Below, one piece after another: positions 8,353 to 21,000 of a stretch of 29,287 nt of DNA. Source of the stretch: Kipferlia bialata (lineage: Eukaryota > Fornicata); assembly GCA_003568945.1 (NCBI GenBank), contig BDIP01000138.1:1-29287 (forward strand). Reading direction: 5' to 3'. Positions within the stretch are counted from its first letter, which is position 1, and each line of letters opens with the position of its first letter. The translations under genes were made by a program, and so were the position numbers. The notes under the pieces are model-generated. The model worked only from the letters and a program-made list of their open reading frames with translations, was not told the DNA's origin and searched no databases.

Positions 8353-11300
8353 ATGCTGGTGCTGTTCCCCACCATGCCTGACAACCTGGCCTCTCTGCTG
8401 CCCTCCAATGCGCAGGGTGCAGATGGTGATACTAGTGACCAAGCAGGCGAGGAAGGGCCCCGTGGGTCTGAGAGTGAGGCAGAGGAGTCAGATAGTGAGG
8501 GACTGCCGGGTCTAGTCATCAGGGGAGCCAGCACGGCATCATGTCTCAAGTCGGAGAAGAGAAAGGAGAGGGAGAGAGAGAGGCAGAGGGAGAGAGAGAG
8601 GAGGGCAGCGGGCGTGAAGAGCAGTCTCTGGACTGGGTCTGGGTCTGGGTCTGGGTCTGATAAGGCCAAGGCAGAGGGGACAACAGGGGCAGGGCAGAGG
8701 CAGACATTCGGGGCAGGTGAGTGAGTATCAATCTCTCTAATGCATCTTATGCCGCCACAATGACTGTATCCATATTGTATATATACCCCCCCCCCCCTCT
8801 CTCTCTTCCAATACCCTGGCTTCTATGTATCTCACCCCCAGGCCCGATCGGCCACATCTTCACCCCGACCACCTCTGTGACCCCTGCCTTTGGACCCATA
8901 GCAGACGGGTGGTACACAGTGGTCAGGCCAGACCTCACCAGGTACACATGGCTATGTCTCCATGGTGTATATACCCTTCCTCACCCCAGGAGTGTGTGCA
9001 CCCTGCCCGTTCTGTCTCTCCCCCCGGCCAGACTCCCCTCCTTCCTGGCATCCTCTGTCACCAGAGTGGCACTGTGCTTTGCATCCCCACAGCCAGTGGC
9101 CAAGCTGGGTCTGCTCATCAGGGTGTGTTTACATATCTATGTGTGTGTGTTAGTGTATTTGTGGTTGATTCTCAAGCTGGGTCTGCTCATCAGGGTGGGT
9201 CGGGTGTGTATACATCATAATGTATTTATATGAAATGATGTATGTGTATATGTTCCAGCTGGTCCTACTCATCAAGATTGTGTATGTGTGTGTATGTGTG
9301 TATTGATATTCCATTAGGTATAGTGTTGTTTTGGTGGGTATGTCTCACCCTCAGAATGCCCAGCGCCACAACAGCCCTCTGTCCAGGCCGTCCCTCACCC
9401 TGTCTAGGTACTATGAGATACATATATATATCCCAGTTACACTACCCAGTAGTATACCATAGTATATAGGTACAACTCAACGTCATAGTACACTGACGCC
9501 AGGGATGGGATGAGACGGTCTCAAAGGAGAGGGGATCAGATGCGGGAGAATGGAGAGAGACACACATATACCAAGAGTGCTGACGAGGGGGAGAGAGAGG
9601 AGGATGTGCCAGTAATTAGACAGAGCAGTGCTGGGGGCATGCAGAGGAGTGGTACTAAGACAGGGGGAGAGAGAGAGCCAGGTCAAGACATGGACGAGGA
9701 TGAGATGGAGGCCGTACGACGCACGGTCTCTCTCCCTCAACACAGGTATAACTCTAAGTCAATATTCGGAAGTGTTAGCGTATCAGTGCTTCTATTGTTC
9801 CACCCCCTTCTGACACCAGTCACAGTCGTGGAGGCCTAATGTTCCCCAGGCGTGGAATCGATGAGACCTATGGGTGCGTGTTCTCCTTTAGTGAACATCT
9901 CTCTCTCTAACATTATATGTATATATGTGTATGTTTTCATATACCTCACATCAGAAAGCAGGGTGTGAGAGGCGACGTCAAGCAGCACCAGTTGAGAGAG
10001 AGAGAGCGTATCCTGCGTCAGATGGAGGTGAGTTAAGCATAATTGCATAACGTTGGTAGTTTCAATGTATCTAACCCCCAGAATGATTCTGAGAAGAGAG
10101 AGAGAGGGGATGGGTCAGATATTGATACTGGAGACGATACCGATGAAGACCAGACTACTTCGTCAGCCAGTATTGAGGGAGGATTGCGCAGTGGGGATGA
10201 GGGGGAGACTGAGACGGATAGAGACACTCGTCCCGCACCAGTGCAGGTATTATTGTATTATATGTATATATATATATATTATAATATATATTATAATATA
10301 TATATTATAATATATAATATATAATATATTATATTATTGGTGTTCCATCCCATACAGTATGTATTAGAGATATGCCCTCACCCCAGATCCCCTCTGACCC
10401 CGACGCCTCAGAGTCATTACTGGAGGCACCAGAAGGCACAGTGCTAGGGTACGGCGTCATACACATATACAGTGTACAATTCTTTCTGTTAGTAACTTGT
10501 GAGTCCACCACAGCCTGCCTCACCCCCCAGCGACATGACCACCACCTTTGACTGGGACCCCATCTCATGCACAGCCCTGGTCAGACCATCTAGGTGCATA
10601 CATATGTATATATATATATTCATACTCTCTCTTGGTCCCCCATCTATGTATATGGAATGGACATTAGTGTGCTAACTAACCCTCTCACTGTCAGGGATGG
10701 TGACAGGGGCATCGAGGGCAACATGGATGGGGACCAGCTGCCCAGGGCCACCACACACCACAACGGTATGTGCCGTCCTGCAGTGTGAATACTCTCTCCA
10801 TACTCTCTGTATCTCACCCTTTAGGTGACCGCGAGATACCCAAGGATGGGGCACCCATGTCATATGTCGATGATGTGTTCCAGTCAATGCGGGTATGGGC
10901 ATCATTGCATGTATATGTAGTATTTCCTCATGTAAGTGCATTCCCTCACCCTCCAGCGTCCCCAGTGCCTCCCCTCCCCTCTGTACTACAGTACATGTGG
11001 TGCTACCGCATCAGTGGATCCGGTACGTGGTGTGGATATATCATTCTCTATGTATGTCTGGATACTCACCTTTAGGGCAGGGTCAGAACGCTGGACAAGA
11101 CAGACAGAGAGGCCTCGGCAATATTCCCACAGGTACTGCTACTCTCTCTCTCCCACCTGGAGACTTCCATCCACGTGTCTCTGTGTGCTATCTATACCCA
11201 CACCCAGGCTGCCCACCGTCCTGTCTTTGGGCCCCACAAGAAGGCTGCCTATGAGAGGGAACACCAGGCCATGAAGGTATATATACCAGTGCAAAATGGA

Positions 11301-14300
11301 TAAATATGTGTATCCACTTATCATACCTGCTAACCCCAGGGCATCCAGAAGAAGATCCAGAAGCGTTCCACCCTACATACCCCGTCTAGACCCCTTGGCG
11401 TGAAGGGGTCTGCATCTAACATGTCACTTCCCACTGTGACAGAGAAGCACGAGATGGAGGAGCGTCTCAAGGCCCGGAGCCGTAGTTTCAGAGCACTACC
11501 AGACAGTGACTCAGGTAATGGAGAGTCTTGTTGGTGTGTCCCTCTCTCTATATATGTGATTTATTGTGTTTCGTGCCAACCCCCCTCACCCAGACTCTGC
11601 AGACGTGTCCAAGGCCTTGGGTGAGGGCCCTGAGGGTGCCTCAAGAGGGTTCTCCAACAGAGGCAGGACAGGGGAGGCCGACTGGACTGGGGTGGAGGCT
11701 GTGAGGGTGCGTGCTGGCAGCATGGCAGGAGTACCCAACAGAGGGAGTCGCACCTTACTCGACAGTCCCCCCTCTGCAGTCCCTGCTGTCAGACAGGTAT
11801 TGCCGGTGGGTGATAGCCCTATCACAGGCACCGCCCCATACACTAGTGCGTGTGGAGAGACCCCCAGGACCAAGGATGGCGAGGTCAGGCTGAGGTCCAG
11901 ATCGCTGCTCTGTGCCGTGGCCATCGTTGATGTCAGAGGATTCACAGCCATTAGTGAGTGTCTTGGTCCTCAGACTAGTATGGTGTTTCTCAGGAGACTC
12001 TTTGCGAGGTATGAGTTCTGAGTTTCTCTCATAATGTAGCCATTAATACAGGAGTATGGACTCTATCTTTGCACCCTTGTCTTACATCTCCTCTCCCCCC
12101 CAGGTTTGTGTCTGTGTCTGAGCGCATGGGAGGTAGAGTGGTCAAGTTCCTGGGAGACGGAATTGTGCTCATCTTTAGGTGCCACATCACATCCCACTCG
12201 TGTGTTTTCACATATATATAGGTCCTCCTAACCTCCTTTGAACATGGTATTAAGAGGTTAACAACATTCTCCTTTCTACTATTTGGTACGCCCTCTGACC
12301 CCTAGAACATGCCACCTTGCCCTGTGTGCAGTGAGTGCCCTCAATGTGGAGCTGACTCTGTTCAACAGCTACCTCAGGACACCACCAGGTATACATGCCC
12401 ACATGCCACACAGAACTACTCCTGCTATAGCATATATTGTATATTGACCCCCCCTTTTACCCCTTGCCCCCACCCCAGGCGAGGCCTCCTCTCTGGCTGG
12501 CACCCCTCTCGGCATGGACTCCCCTGACGATGCATTCACCATAGACCCAGACACGGCAGCACAGATCAAGGGCGAGATGGACGCAGGTAGAGCAATGTAC
12601 TAGGGTTTAACCCCATATATGCGTAGGTGCTATCTATCTGGCGACTGACTCTCCAGGTCTTCCCGAGCTGAGTGTCGGTGCTGGTATCTCCTTCGGTATA
12701 GTCAGCATTGGCCCAGTGTCACCTGTCGGGAGCAGAGACCTCGCAGTGCCCTGTGAGGTTGGTATACCTATTGAATGGTAGTTATCACTTATATGTGCTC
12801 TATACTCATCTGACCCCAGGTGAGTATCATTGGGGGTGCCTTTGACGAGGCCTCCTCTCTTGAGCAGAAGACCAAGGCCCTGGGGTGCCCCATCCTAGTA
12901 GGACAGGATGTGGTGAGAAGGGCCAATGCCGAGGTGGCCATGGCCTGCAGGCTGATGCAGGTACATTATATACCTTCATTATTTACTATACATTCATATC
13001 ATACCCTTCGTCTACCAAGGTCACCTCTCATCCCAGGGTGCCACTAACCCTGTCCTGCGGCCTCTTGGGTTCCACTCGGCTGAGCAGCGCAGACTGCAGC
13101 GCAAGAGGGAGAGGGAGAGAGAGAAGCGGAGAAGCCTCGACCGCAAGGCCCCTGGCCCCGGTGGTGTTCGCTCCTCCTCCCTCCCTGACCCCTCTGCCTC
13201 AGCAGGATGTACCCTCTGCAGCCAGGGGGCAGACAGCGACCAGTACAACGATGTCAAGTCCACAAGCTCAGGGGGGTGCAATGAGAAGGGAGAGAGAGAC
13301 TCTGCCTGGTTCGAGACTGCCAAGGAGCGGTACAGCGTGCCCTTCACTCTGCACAACAACAGGTATACTGCCCGTTCAGTTTTCTAGATAGCCTCCTTCA
13401 CCTGATGTCACCTCTCTCTTTAACTCTCTCTCTCTCCAACACCAGGGTCTCCTCCTTCCTGATTGACCACACCTCTGTCCTCCCTACCTTCACTCGCTTC
13501 ATGAGGGGGGCTATCCAGAGGACATTCCGCCCCAAGGTCAGTTGATTGTATTCGATATCATTACTGTGTTGCAAGAGTGTTCTTTCACCTTTTGTGGATA
13601 CGTTGTTCACCCACTTCCTTTGTCTCACTCTAGTCCCACCAGTGTGTCCAGTGTTCCTCTGGCAACCACTCCCACACACAGGTATGTTGTATTCGCTAGA
13701 TTCTCTATGCATAGCTTCAATAGTGGGACTGTGCTCTGATCCCACCCGCTTACCTCTCTAACATACAGTGTACCCACGGGAGTGAGAGGCACCGCCCCTC
13801 CAGTGGTCTCTACCAATCGGATGATAGTGACGATACCGAGGTGTGTTTAAACACTACCTTTAGTACTTTATATATTCTGAATAATATGATCCATCAGTAT
13901 ATACTTACCCCTCAGGAGGATGTGCATGTGGTGGACGACATGGCCAACCTCTCAGAGAAGGATGCCTCAGCCTCACTGGACTGTGCCTCGTGTGGTGGGA
14001 TAGGCATGGGGGGCACATCCACAGACAGCCAGCCTGCCCCAGAGGTGTCACCCCTTGCCGCCTCTTTGGATGCCTCTCTCACCCATGCAGTGGCCACATT
14101 CGATACATACCTATCAGGTGAGACGTTCTATATATTCGTGTAGTACTTATGTGCCATATGATCGGTATACTTGTTACTTATCCTCATATCCAGAGAACTT
14201 TGTCACGATGCCCCCCTATGCCCTTGCCCGTCTGATTGGCAAGCCCTACCAGTCCAGAGTGATATGCACAGACGGCCTCACTGCCATTGTACGTGTACTT

Positions 14301-14896
14301 AGTGACTAATAGTAGTTGTCCTATATTGTCGTTATGTTAATGAAATCTCTATCCTTTTGACTGACATTCAGGAGCGCGACCAGGAGAGGGAGAGAGAGAG
14401 ACAGCAGGAGGAGAAGGAGAAGGCCCGCTCTGCTGGTGAGTCCAACTACCACAAGGGGCCAGTCCCCAGGGACGCCAAGTGGGACGACGCCGGCGGGACA
14501 CACACTCTATACCAGGTACAGTTGGTGTGATTATATATACATATACTCTAACATGTACAAGGGTGCAGTTTGCAACTACTACCTCGCCATAACCAAACAT
14601 ATTCTTTACAGTTATCCCCACTAACCCCCAGGTCACTGCCCAGAGTGATGTCTCTGGGGCTGTGCTCCAGGCCAGCAGAGAGCTAGAGAGAGACGTGACT
14701 AGGGTCATGGACATCTACGAGCGGTACCTGGACGAGAGGTATATATCAATACAACTCTCTACATGTATCATACACACTCTCTCTCTGACCTTCTCAGGGA
14801 TGACTACAACGACGGCGTCCCCTTCCTGCCCAACTTCCCCACCCCCTTGGCCTGTGCATGTACCTATGTCGACGAGATGCCAGATGACGAGGTATG

Positions 14897-14934
<38 letters not shown>

Positions 14935-14993
14935 TACATATGTCTATGTCGATGAGATGCCAGATGACGAGGTACCTGTTATGGAGTATTCAG

Positions 14994-15045
<52 letters not shown>

Positions 15046-18000
15046 CCAGCTATATATATATTCTATGTCGATGAGATGCCAGATGACGAGGTACCCATTG
15101 TGAGAGATCAATTGTATATTATTGGGATACGTTCAGTGAAATTCTATCTTGAGCCCTCTATCCCACACTCCTACCTTCCCTTCCCACCCCAGTATACCCA
15201 GTATGTGGAACTGATTGAGTCCACCATCAGACAGAGCAGGACCAAGCACTTTGCAGAGCACATCAGGTGCCAGCATCACATTCATACACTACTATATCAT
15301 AGTATGGTAAATGCTTACTCCAGGACTGAGCCATACCTCCTGTCAGAGGATAGGTTCGAGCGCTACCTCGCTGGTGCCATGGTCATTGCCAAGGTGGGTG
15401 CCACTATTGATATGTATGTATTATTGATTCATACACTATAAGAAGAGTCACACTCCTAGTGTGTTCTCTCTCACCCCCAGATCTTCCGTGCCCACTACAC
15501 CGTACCAGCTGCCTTTGTCCAGCCCACAGTCAGTCCCCTGGGGCCTGCATTCTGCCTCAGGTACCTATACATTACGGGGATATCAGTATTGTGTACATAC
15601 CTGTCACTCACACCCCAGACTGATCCTCTGCCGCTGCATCCGAGCCTCTAGGGAAGAGCTGCAGAAGCAGGAGAACAGGAAGAGGAGGGCTGAGGCCCGG
15701 AGAATGAAGAGAGAGAGTTCACTCCTGCAGGTATTTCTCCTAAATAGCCCCAAGTGTGTGTATGTCTCTTCTACATGTACAGTGGATCTCACCTCCCAGA
15801 ACAAGGTGCGCCGTGAGGAGTCTGTCCCCGCCGGTGCGTACAGTGTGGTCAGGACCAGTAGCAGCGGTGCACCAGTGGGACCCCAGCGTGAGTCGTCAGC
15901 CCCCTCCAAGCTGCCCAGGGATACCTCCAACACCATATCAGGTGCTACTACTAGCGACGCAGCCAGCCGCACCACATCAGGTGTGATGTCCAACTCCAGC
16001 CGCACCTCATCCAACCACCACGGACTGGACTCTAGAGGCAACAGTACCACCAGCACTCTGCCCGCCCAGGACGACAGGCAGGAGAGAGAGAGGAAGCAGA
16101 AGGAGAAGGACCAGAAGGTGGAGCCTCCATTTGCCCCCGCTGCATATGGGCATCTCTACGGTCCCATCGCTGCCACCTACCCTGGGCAGTGCATATACTC
16201 CTGTGCTGGGTTCTTTGGCGAGATATGCATCCAGATAGCTCGGAGAGAGTGTATCCGTAAGGAGAGGGAGAGAGAGTACGTGCGCAAGGCCTGGGTGGAG
16301 CTACACGGAGACTCTGAGAGTGACACGGAGAGTGAGGGCCTGGAGTCATCGGAGGAGTTTACCGAGATTGAGGGTGTAGAGATCAGCTCAGAGCCTGAGA
16401 AGGCGGAGGAGAGCGAGGACATATGCGAGAGCAGGCTAGAGATGCTGGCTGCCCTGGAGAAGCAGCATGTGCCCTGTGTGTGCATCAAGTGCGGAGGTGA
16501 GGGGAGACTGTCATGCAATACAATATATATATATATATATATATATATACGCATTGTGCTTCCGAATCTCACCCCAGGAGTCACATCTGAGAGTGGTCCC
16601 AATAGGCGCAATCTGTCGACTCACCTGATCATTAGGGATGGACGTCCAGGTGAGGGTCTGTGAATCGTATGGGCTTGTGTATGTGTCTTCTTTTGATTAC
16701 GTTCCCCTCATATCAAGGAGATAGGCAGGGCAGTCCGGATATTGTCTCCAGAGATGGGTCTGACGTGTCCGACGTCCTTGCCACCAGTCCCGAGTGTGTG
16801 TCTGACGCTGCCCCTGCCCGTACCCTCCTCAAGAGTGCGTCTGGTCTGTCTGTAGGCATGGTTGCCGCTGACTGTGAGAGGCAGGGGCAGAGGGAGAGGG
16901 AGAGGGAGAGGGAGGCCAGCGGTGGGGATAGCTCCCATGAGTCTGGTGCCGAGGCAGTAGGTGACACAGACCACACTGATGCCACGGACGAGGAGAGAGA
17001 GACCGACAGCGAGGAGGCTGGGTACGAGAGAGAGAGAGAGAGCTGGCGCATGCAGCGTGGAGAGAGGCGGGAGCGGCGCTCTGAGCTTGGTCTGGTCATG
17101 CGGTCGGGGCACTTCTTCGGGGGGTCCAGCCGATCCAGTCGGAGTGCTAGTCGTAGTGGGAGCAGCAGTGCCGCCAACAGCCGAGGTGCCATTGGTAGTC
17201 GGGGTTCATCCATAGCATCCATGCGGTGGAGGTCTAGGTGCAGAAGGCGGGTGGCCTGGGAGGACTCGCCATTCCTCATGAAGGAGATCGACAGCGTCGT
17301 GTTCTCAAGGAAGCACGCCAAGGAGGTGAGTGTCATTGTTCTTTTCTCTGTATCACTTCATTGCTTTGTGTCCACTTTTTGCATTACTTTTATGCATAGT
17401 TGTATACTTCTCTTATTCTGATTCCAGCTGAGCATCAACCCGGACAGGAAGGACGAGGTAGCAGCCTCATTCCTATTCGAGGAGATCACCAGGGCCCTCC
17501 CACCAGCACAGGTATGCACGCTATATATGTGACGATTCACTGTCACTATTGGGTCCATCAGTATACCGACGGTTTTGTACTCATCCTCAGGTTCAGTTGG
17601 CCCGTGTCTCCCCTGTTTCGCCTAGCACCAAACCACGATTCGTCACCCCCCTCCTCGGGGAGAAGGGACTGTCCACGTCAGGTGCGACTCTTTGTACTAG
17701 TGAGTGTGACAAACATGTATTCAAGGAGTTGTAGCTAACTGACCTCCAGAGTCTGTCCTTAAGGCAAGGGCTCAGGAGAGAGACAGGGAGAGAGACAGGG
17801 AGAGGGACTCCCTAGTGTCTTCTCCCATGTCCCCTGTGAGCATGAGAGTGGATGCCTCTGCACATGCACCCCAGACCATGGCACAGTATGTGGTGACTGA
17901 CCAGTCAAGGTGTGTTATAGTCCTTGTGCATCATATGTGTCTTTGAGTATTCATGGTGTTCCTTATCCCAGGTCGTTGACCAAAGTTGTCCCCAACCCAC

Positions 18001-21000
18001 CTGCTCTGAAGACAACGGCAGCTCTAGGTACTGGCTCTCCATCCATGTCTCTTTCTATCTCTGCATATATCCCGTCTTAAGCCTCTCTGACCTAGGCACC
18101 GCAGATGGGCGTCGTATACCTGTGGACAGGCCACTTGTTTGCAGCATAGCAGACAACTCGGGTATGTTGTACCACTCTGGTCCTCACACTATTTTCATTA
18201 ATATGTTACATGCTTGCGTGTGTCTCTTTCCCTCCCCGACCCCAGTCAAGTGCTCTGCCCAGGAGTGGATCAAGCCCTTGCTCGATGCAGGCCACCATCC
18301 CACCCCCCTCACCCTCTACCTGCCAGAGGTTCTCACACGGTATGTAGCATCTCTCTCAGCATATCATCATCTCTATCATAATATCATCATCTGTATCATC
18401 ATCCAATATGAAGTACAACATAGTTCGTATGTCTGATCTGTCACTGACCTCAGGTTCAACTGCACAGGTGGTAGGGAGGCCTTCCTGGATACAAAGGCAT
18501 TCCTTCAGACAGCGTCTAGGTATGTGCGTGTAGTACAGTGTCGTTTCATACATACGTGCAGTTGGTGTATCAGCCTACTAGATCTAACTGTCAGACTCCA
18601 TGTGTTCCTCCATGCTCCCCATAGGGAGAGACACACCATGGCCATCATACACAGTGTCAGTGACAGACTCAAGCAGCCGGAGGTGGGGATATGTGGCGGT
18701 GGATACCTTTTTGTATTTGGAGTGATAGAGTCAAGCGCTCTCCCCCTACACCTTCCCCCTCCCTCTCTCTCACCCCAGGGCGATGAGCACCTCTGCCTGT
18801 TCGATGAGAGCAGAGAGCGCACTGGAATGAATGATAGGTGAGACATCAGTGTCAGTAGATATCCCTTCTATATGTAGCCGTACCCTTTCTAACCCCAGGT
18901 CCATCAGGGGTGACATTCTGCCCTACCTGCCGTCCCCATACTCCCCCTGCGACAGAGAGAGGTACAACCATATATACAATAGTATTAGAGTGTTTTAGAT
19001 CATGATACTAGTTTCTCTCCCTCACCGTTAGGTACCGCCACCTCATTGACGCTGTGTGTATGCAGCACGACAGCCACAACCCCTTTGTGGGTGCCGCCAG
19101 ACCTCTTATCTGTCCCCCACCCTTCCCCGCCCTTGCCTTCTTGGACCAGGACCTGCTGGAGCACAGGTATTGGATATATAGTAGTACATTGATATATATA
19201 TACATATACCTGCTGGAGCACAGGTACGAAATACGACTTCCCAAACATTTCAGTATATATTTGGTATCATTATTACATATATATGACTTCTCCATACTCT
19301 GATCCCAGGCACCGCAACGGCCTAGCCCGTGACTTTGTGCGCTATGCCCTGTATGCCAGAAGGTGGACGCCCATGGTGGAGTGGTTCTGCGGCAGTCATG
19401 TCAACTGGTGGGTGTATGTATGTATATATCATATATCACGATCTCTCTCCTATTTTCCGATCATGCCAATATGTGGGTATCAATATCATATACGTTGATC
19501 TTTCTCGTTTCCCCTTACCCCAGTGCCATCAAGAACGATGTGGTGGCTGTTGGCATGGTGTGCAGAGAGGTGCCCAACCCTGTCGTCACAGCATGCGCTG
19601 AAGCAGGTATGTCCACACACTCAAATGCATGTATATCTGTGGCCTGAGTTTTGGATATTTATACTGCGACGGTGCCCTAGAGTAGTTCTCACCTCCAGGC
19701 TTCATCCGTATGTGCCGCCTCAACAGAGAGTACACCACCCTGGCAAAGAAGGTTCGGGGTTGACTCGCTCTGATGGGGTATTCTATCCACCCTCTCTACA
19801 TACACTTTGTCGTATGTGTATTTAATACTTGTAATATTTTATATATTATGTGTCCTCTGACCCCAGGACCGGCCGTCCCCCGAGGCCAAGGAGTCCCTGC
19901 CTGACCCCCTGGCTGATGATGAGTACAACAAGATGTCAAGGCGGGAGAAGGAGAGAGAGAGGCACAGGATAGAGAAGGAGAGGAGGGCACGCAAGAGGAG
20001 GGAGAGAGACCCCGTCTGGCAGAGGTACTATAACTGATATCACCTTCTATATATTCTCTGTATGTACAATCACAGTCACTATACTATATGTATGTGCATC
20101 TATATATAGTCACTCACCCTAGGAAGGAGGCCCTTGAGAGAGCTGAGAGAGAGAGGGCAAAGAGGATCATCCGGTAAGGATTGTGTGTCATCACTATGCG
20201 ATCCTACCTTCTTCCATGTAACCTCAGGGACGAGCAGATTGAGCTCCTTGGGCGTGTGAGTGGCCTTGTCCACATCCCAGATGCCCTCATGGTACAGGTA
20301 TCGGCATGTAGACACTCACTCTATATGCTACTTGTCATACACATATATATGTGTATATCCCTAGATACCCCCTGACCCCAGACGTCTGTGATGGGTGCCG
20401 GGTGTCTTGTGTAGTATATGCATATGCTGATTCTACATGTGTATGTATACATACCCCCCCCCCCCTCTCTTTACCCCAGACGTCTGTGATGGGGGCCGGG
20501 TGCCTGACCGAGTCCTGGGTGGCTGGGGCAGTGGCAGAGTACCAGTACACAGCCAGACACGACCCCCTCGTGGCTCAGAGACGCGTCAACAGGTATGTCA
20601 TGTGTATGTAGTATACCTGTATTGTATGGTTATGGTCATCACTTACCTCTAGAGAGAAGCGCCGTGTCAGAGACATGCGCTTTGATGCCAACCAGAGGAG
20701 GGTGGAGAGGAAGAGGCAGAAGGTATGTGGATACATATGTATATATATATCAACCCCAATGCCTATTTCAAAGTGACAGTAAGAGAGTCCTTTACTCCAC
20801 TCCGTCACTTATGATGATACTGACACTGATATGCAGGATGCCGCTGATAAGGATAGACTGCGGCGCCTGGCTGCCCAGGCAGAGCTCCAGCGCCTTACTG
20901 GCATTGCCCCCTCTGCTAGTGAGAACGGCACTGTTCTTGTGTCTGGCTCTGGGTCTGGCCACAGACACAGACACCGGAGGGGCCAGACCTCCCACAGAGG

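Larger units (their letters stand above)
8350..10593 (+). other. N-terminal region of the giant protein: disordered, charged
   Basis: Exons 1-10. It begins MLVLFPTMPDNLASLLPS, then an acidic Ser/Glu region, an Arg/Glu run (RERERERQRERERR) and a GSGSGS run. Exons 2-3 (8842-9122) are the only ordered-looking part (HIFTPTTSVTPAFGPIADGW; ALCFASPQPVAKLGLLIR). Later exons return to Arg/Glu and Asp/Thr-rich disorder. No family is recognised. Confidence 0.6.

Noticed and set aside
8211-8669. Minus-strand frame with Asp-Pro repeats and poly-Gly
   Set aside because: It is the complement of the first cyclase exon read through the homopolymer tract. It has no splice context and is low-complexity.
9256-9283. 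An extra exon (CTGGTCCTACTCATCAAG) between cyclase exons 3 and 4
   Set aside because: It follows an acceptor-like TTCCAG but has no donor after it, and it resembles a decayed copy of the exon 3 tail.
15604-17336. Long minus-strand frames over the largest cyclase exons
   Set aside because: They are antisense shadows of exons 15800-16496 and 16718-17325, rich in Leu/Ser/Pro as expected from complementing Arg/Glu/Ser-rich coding DNA.
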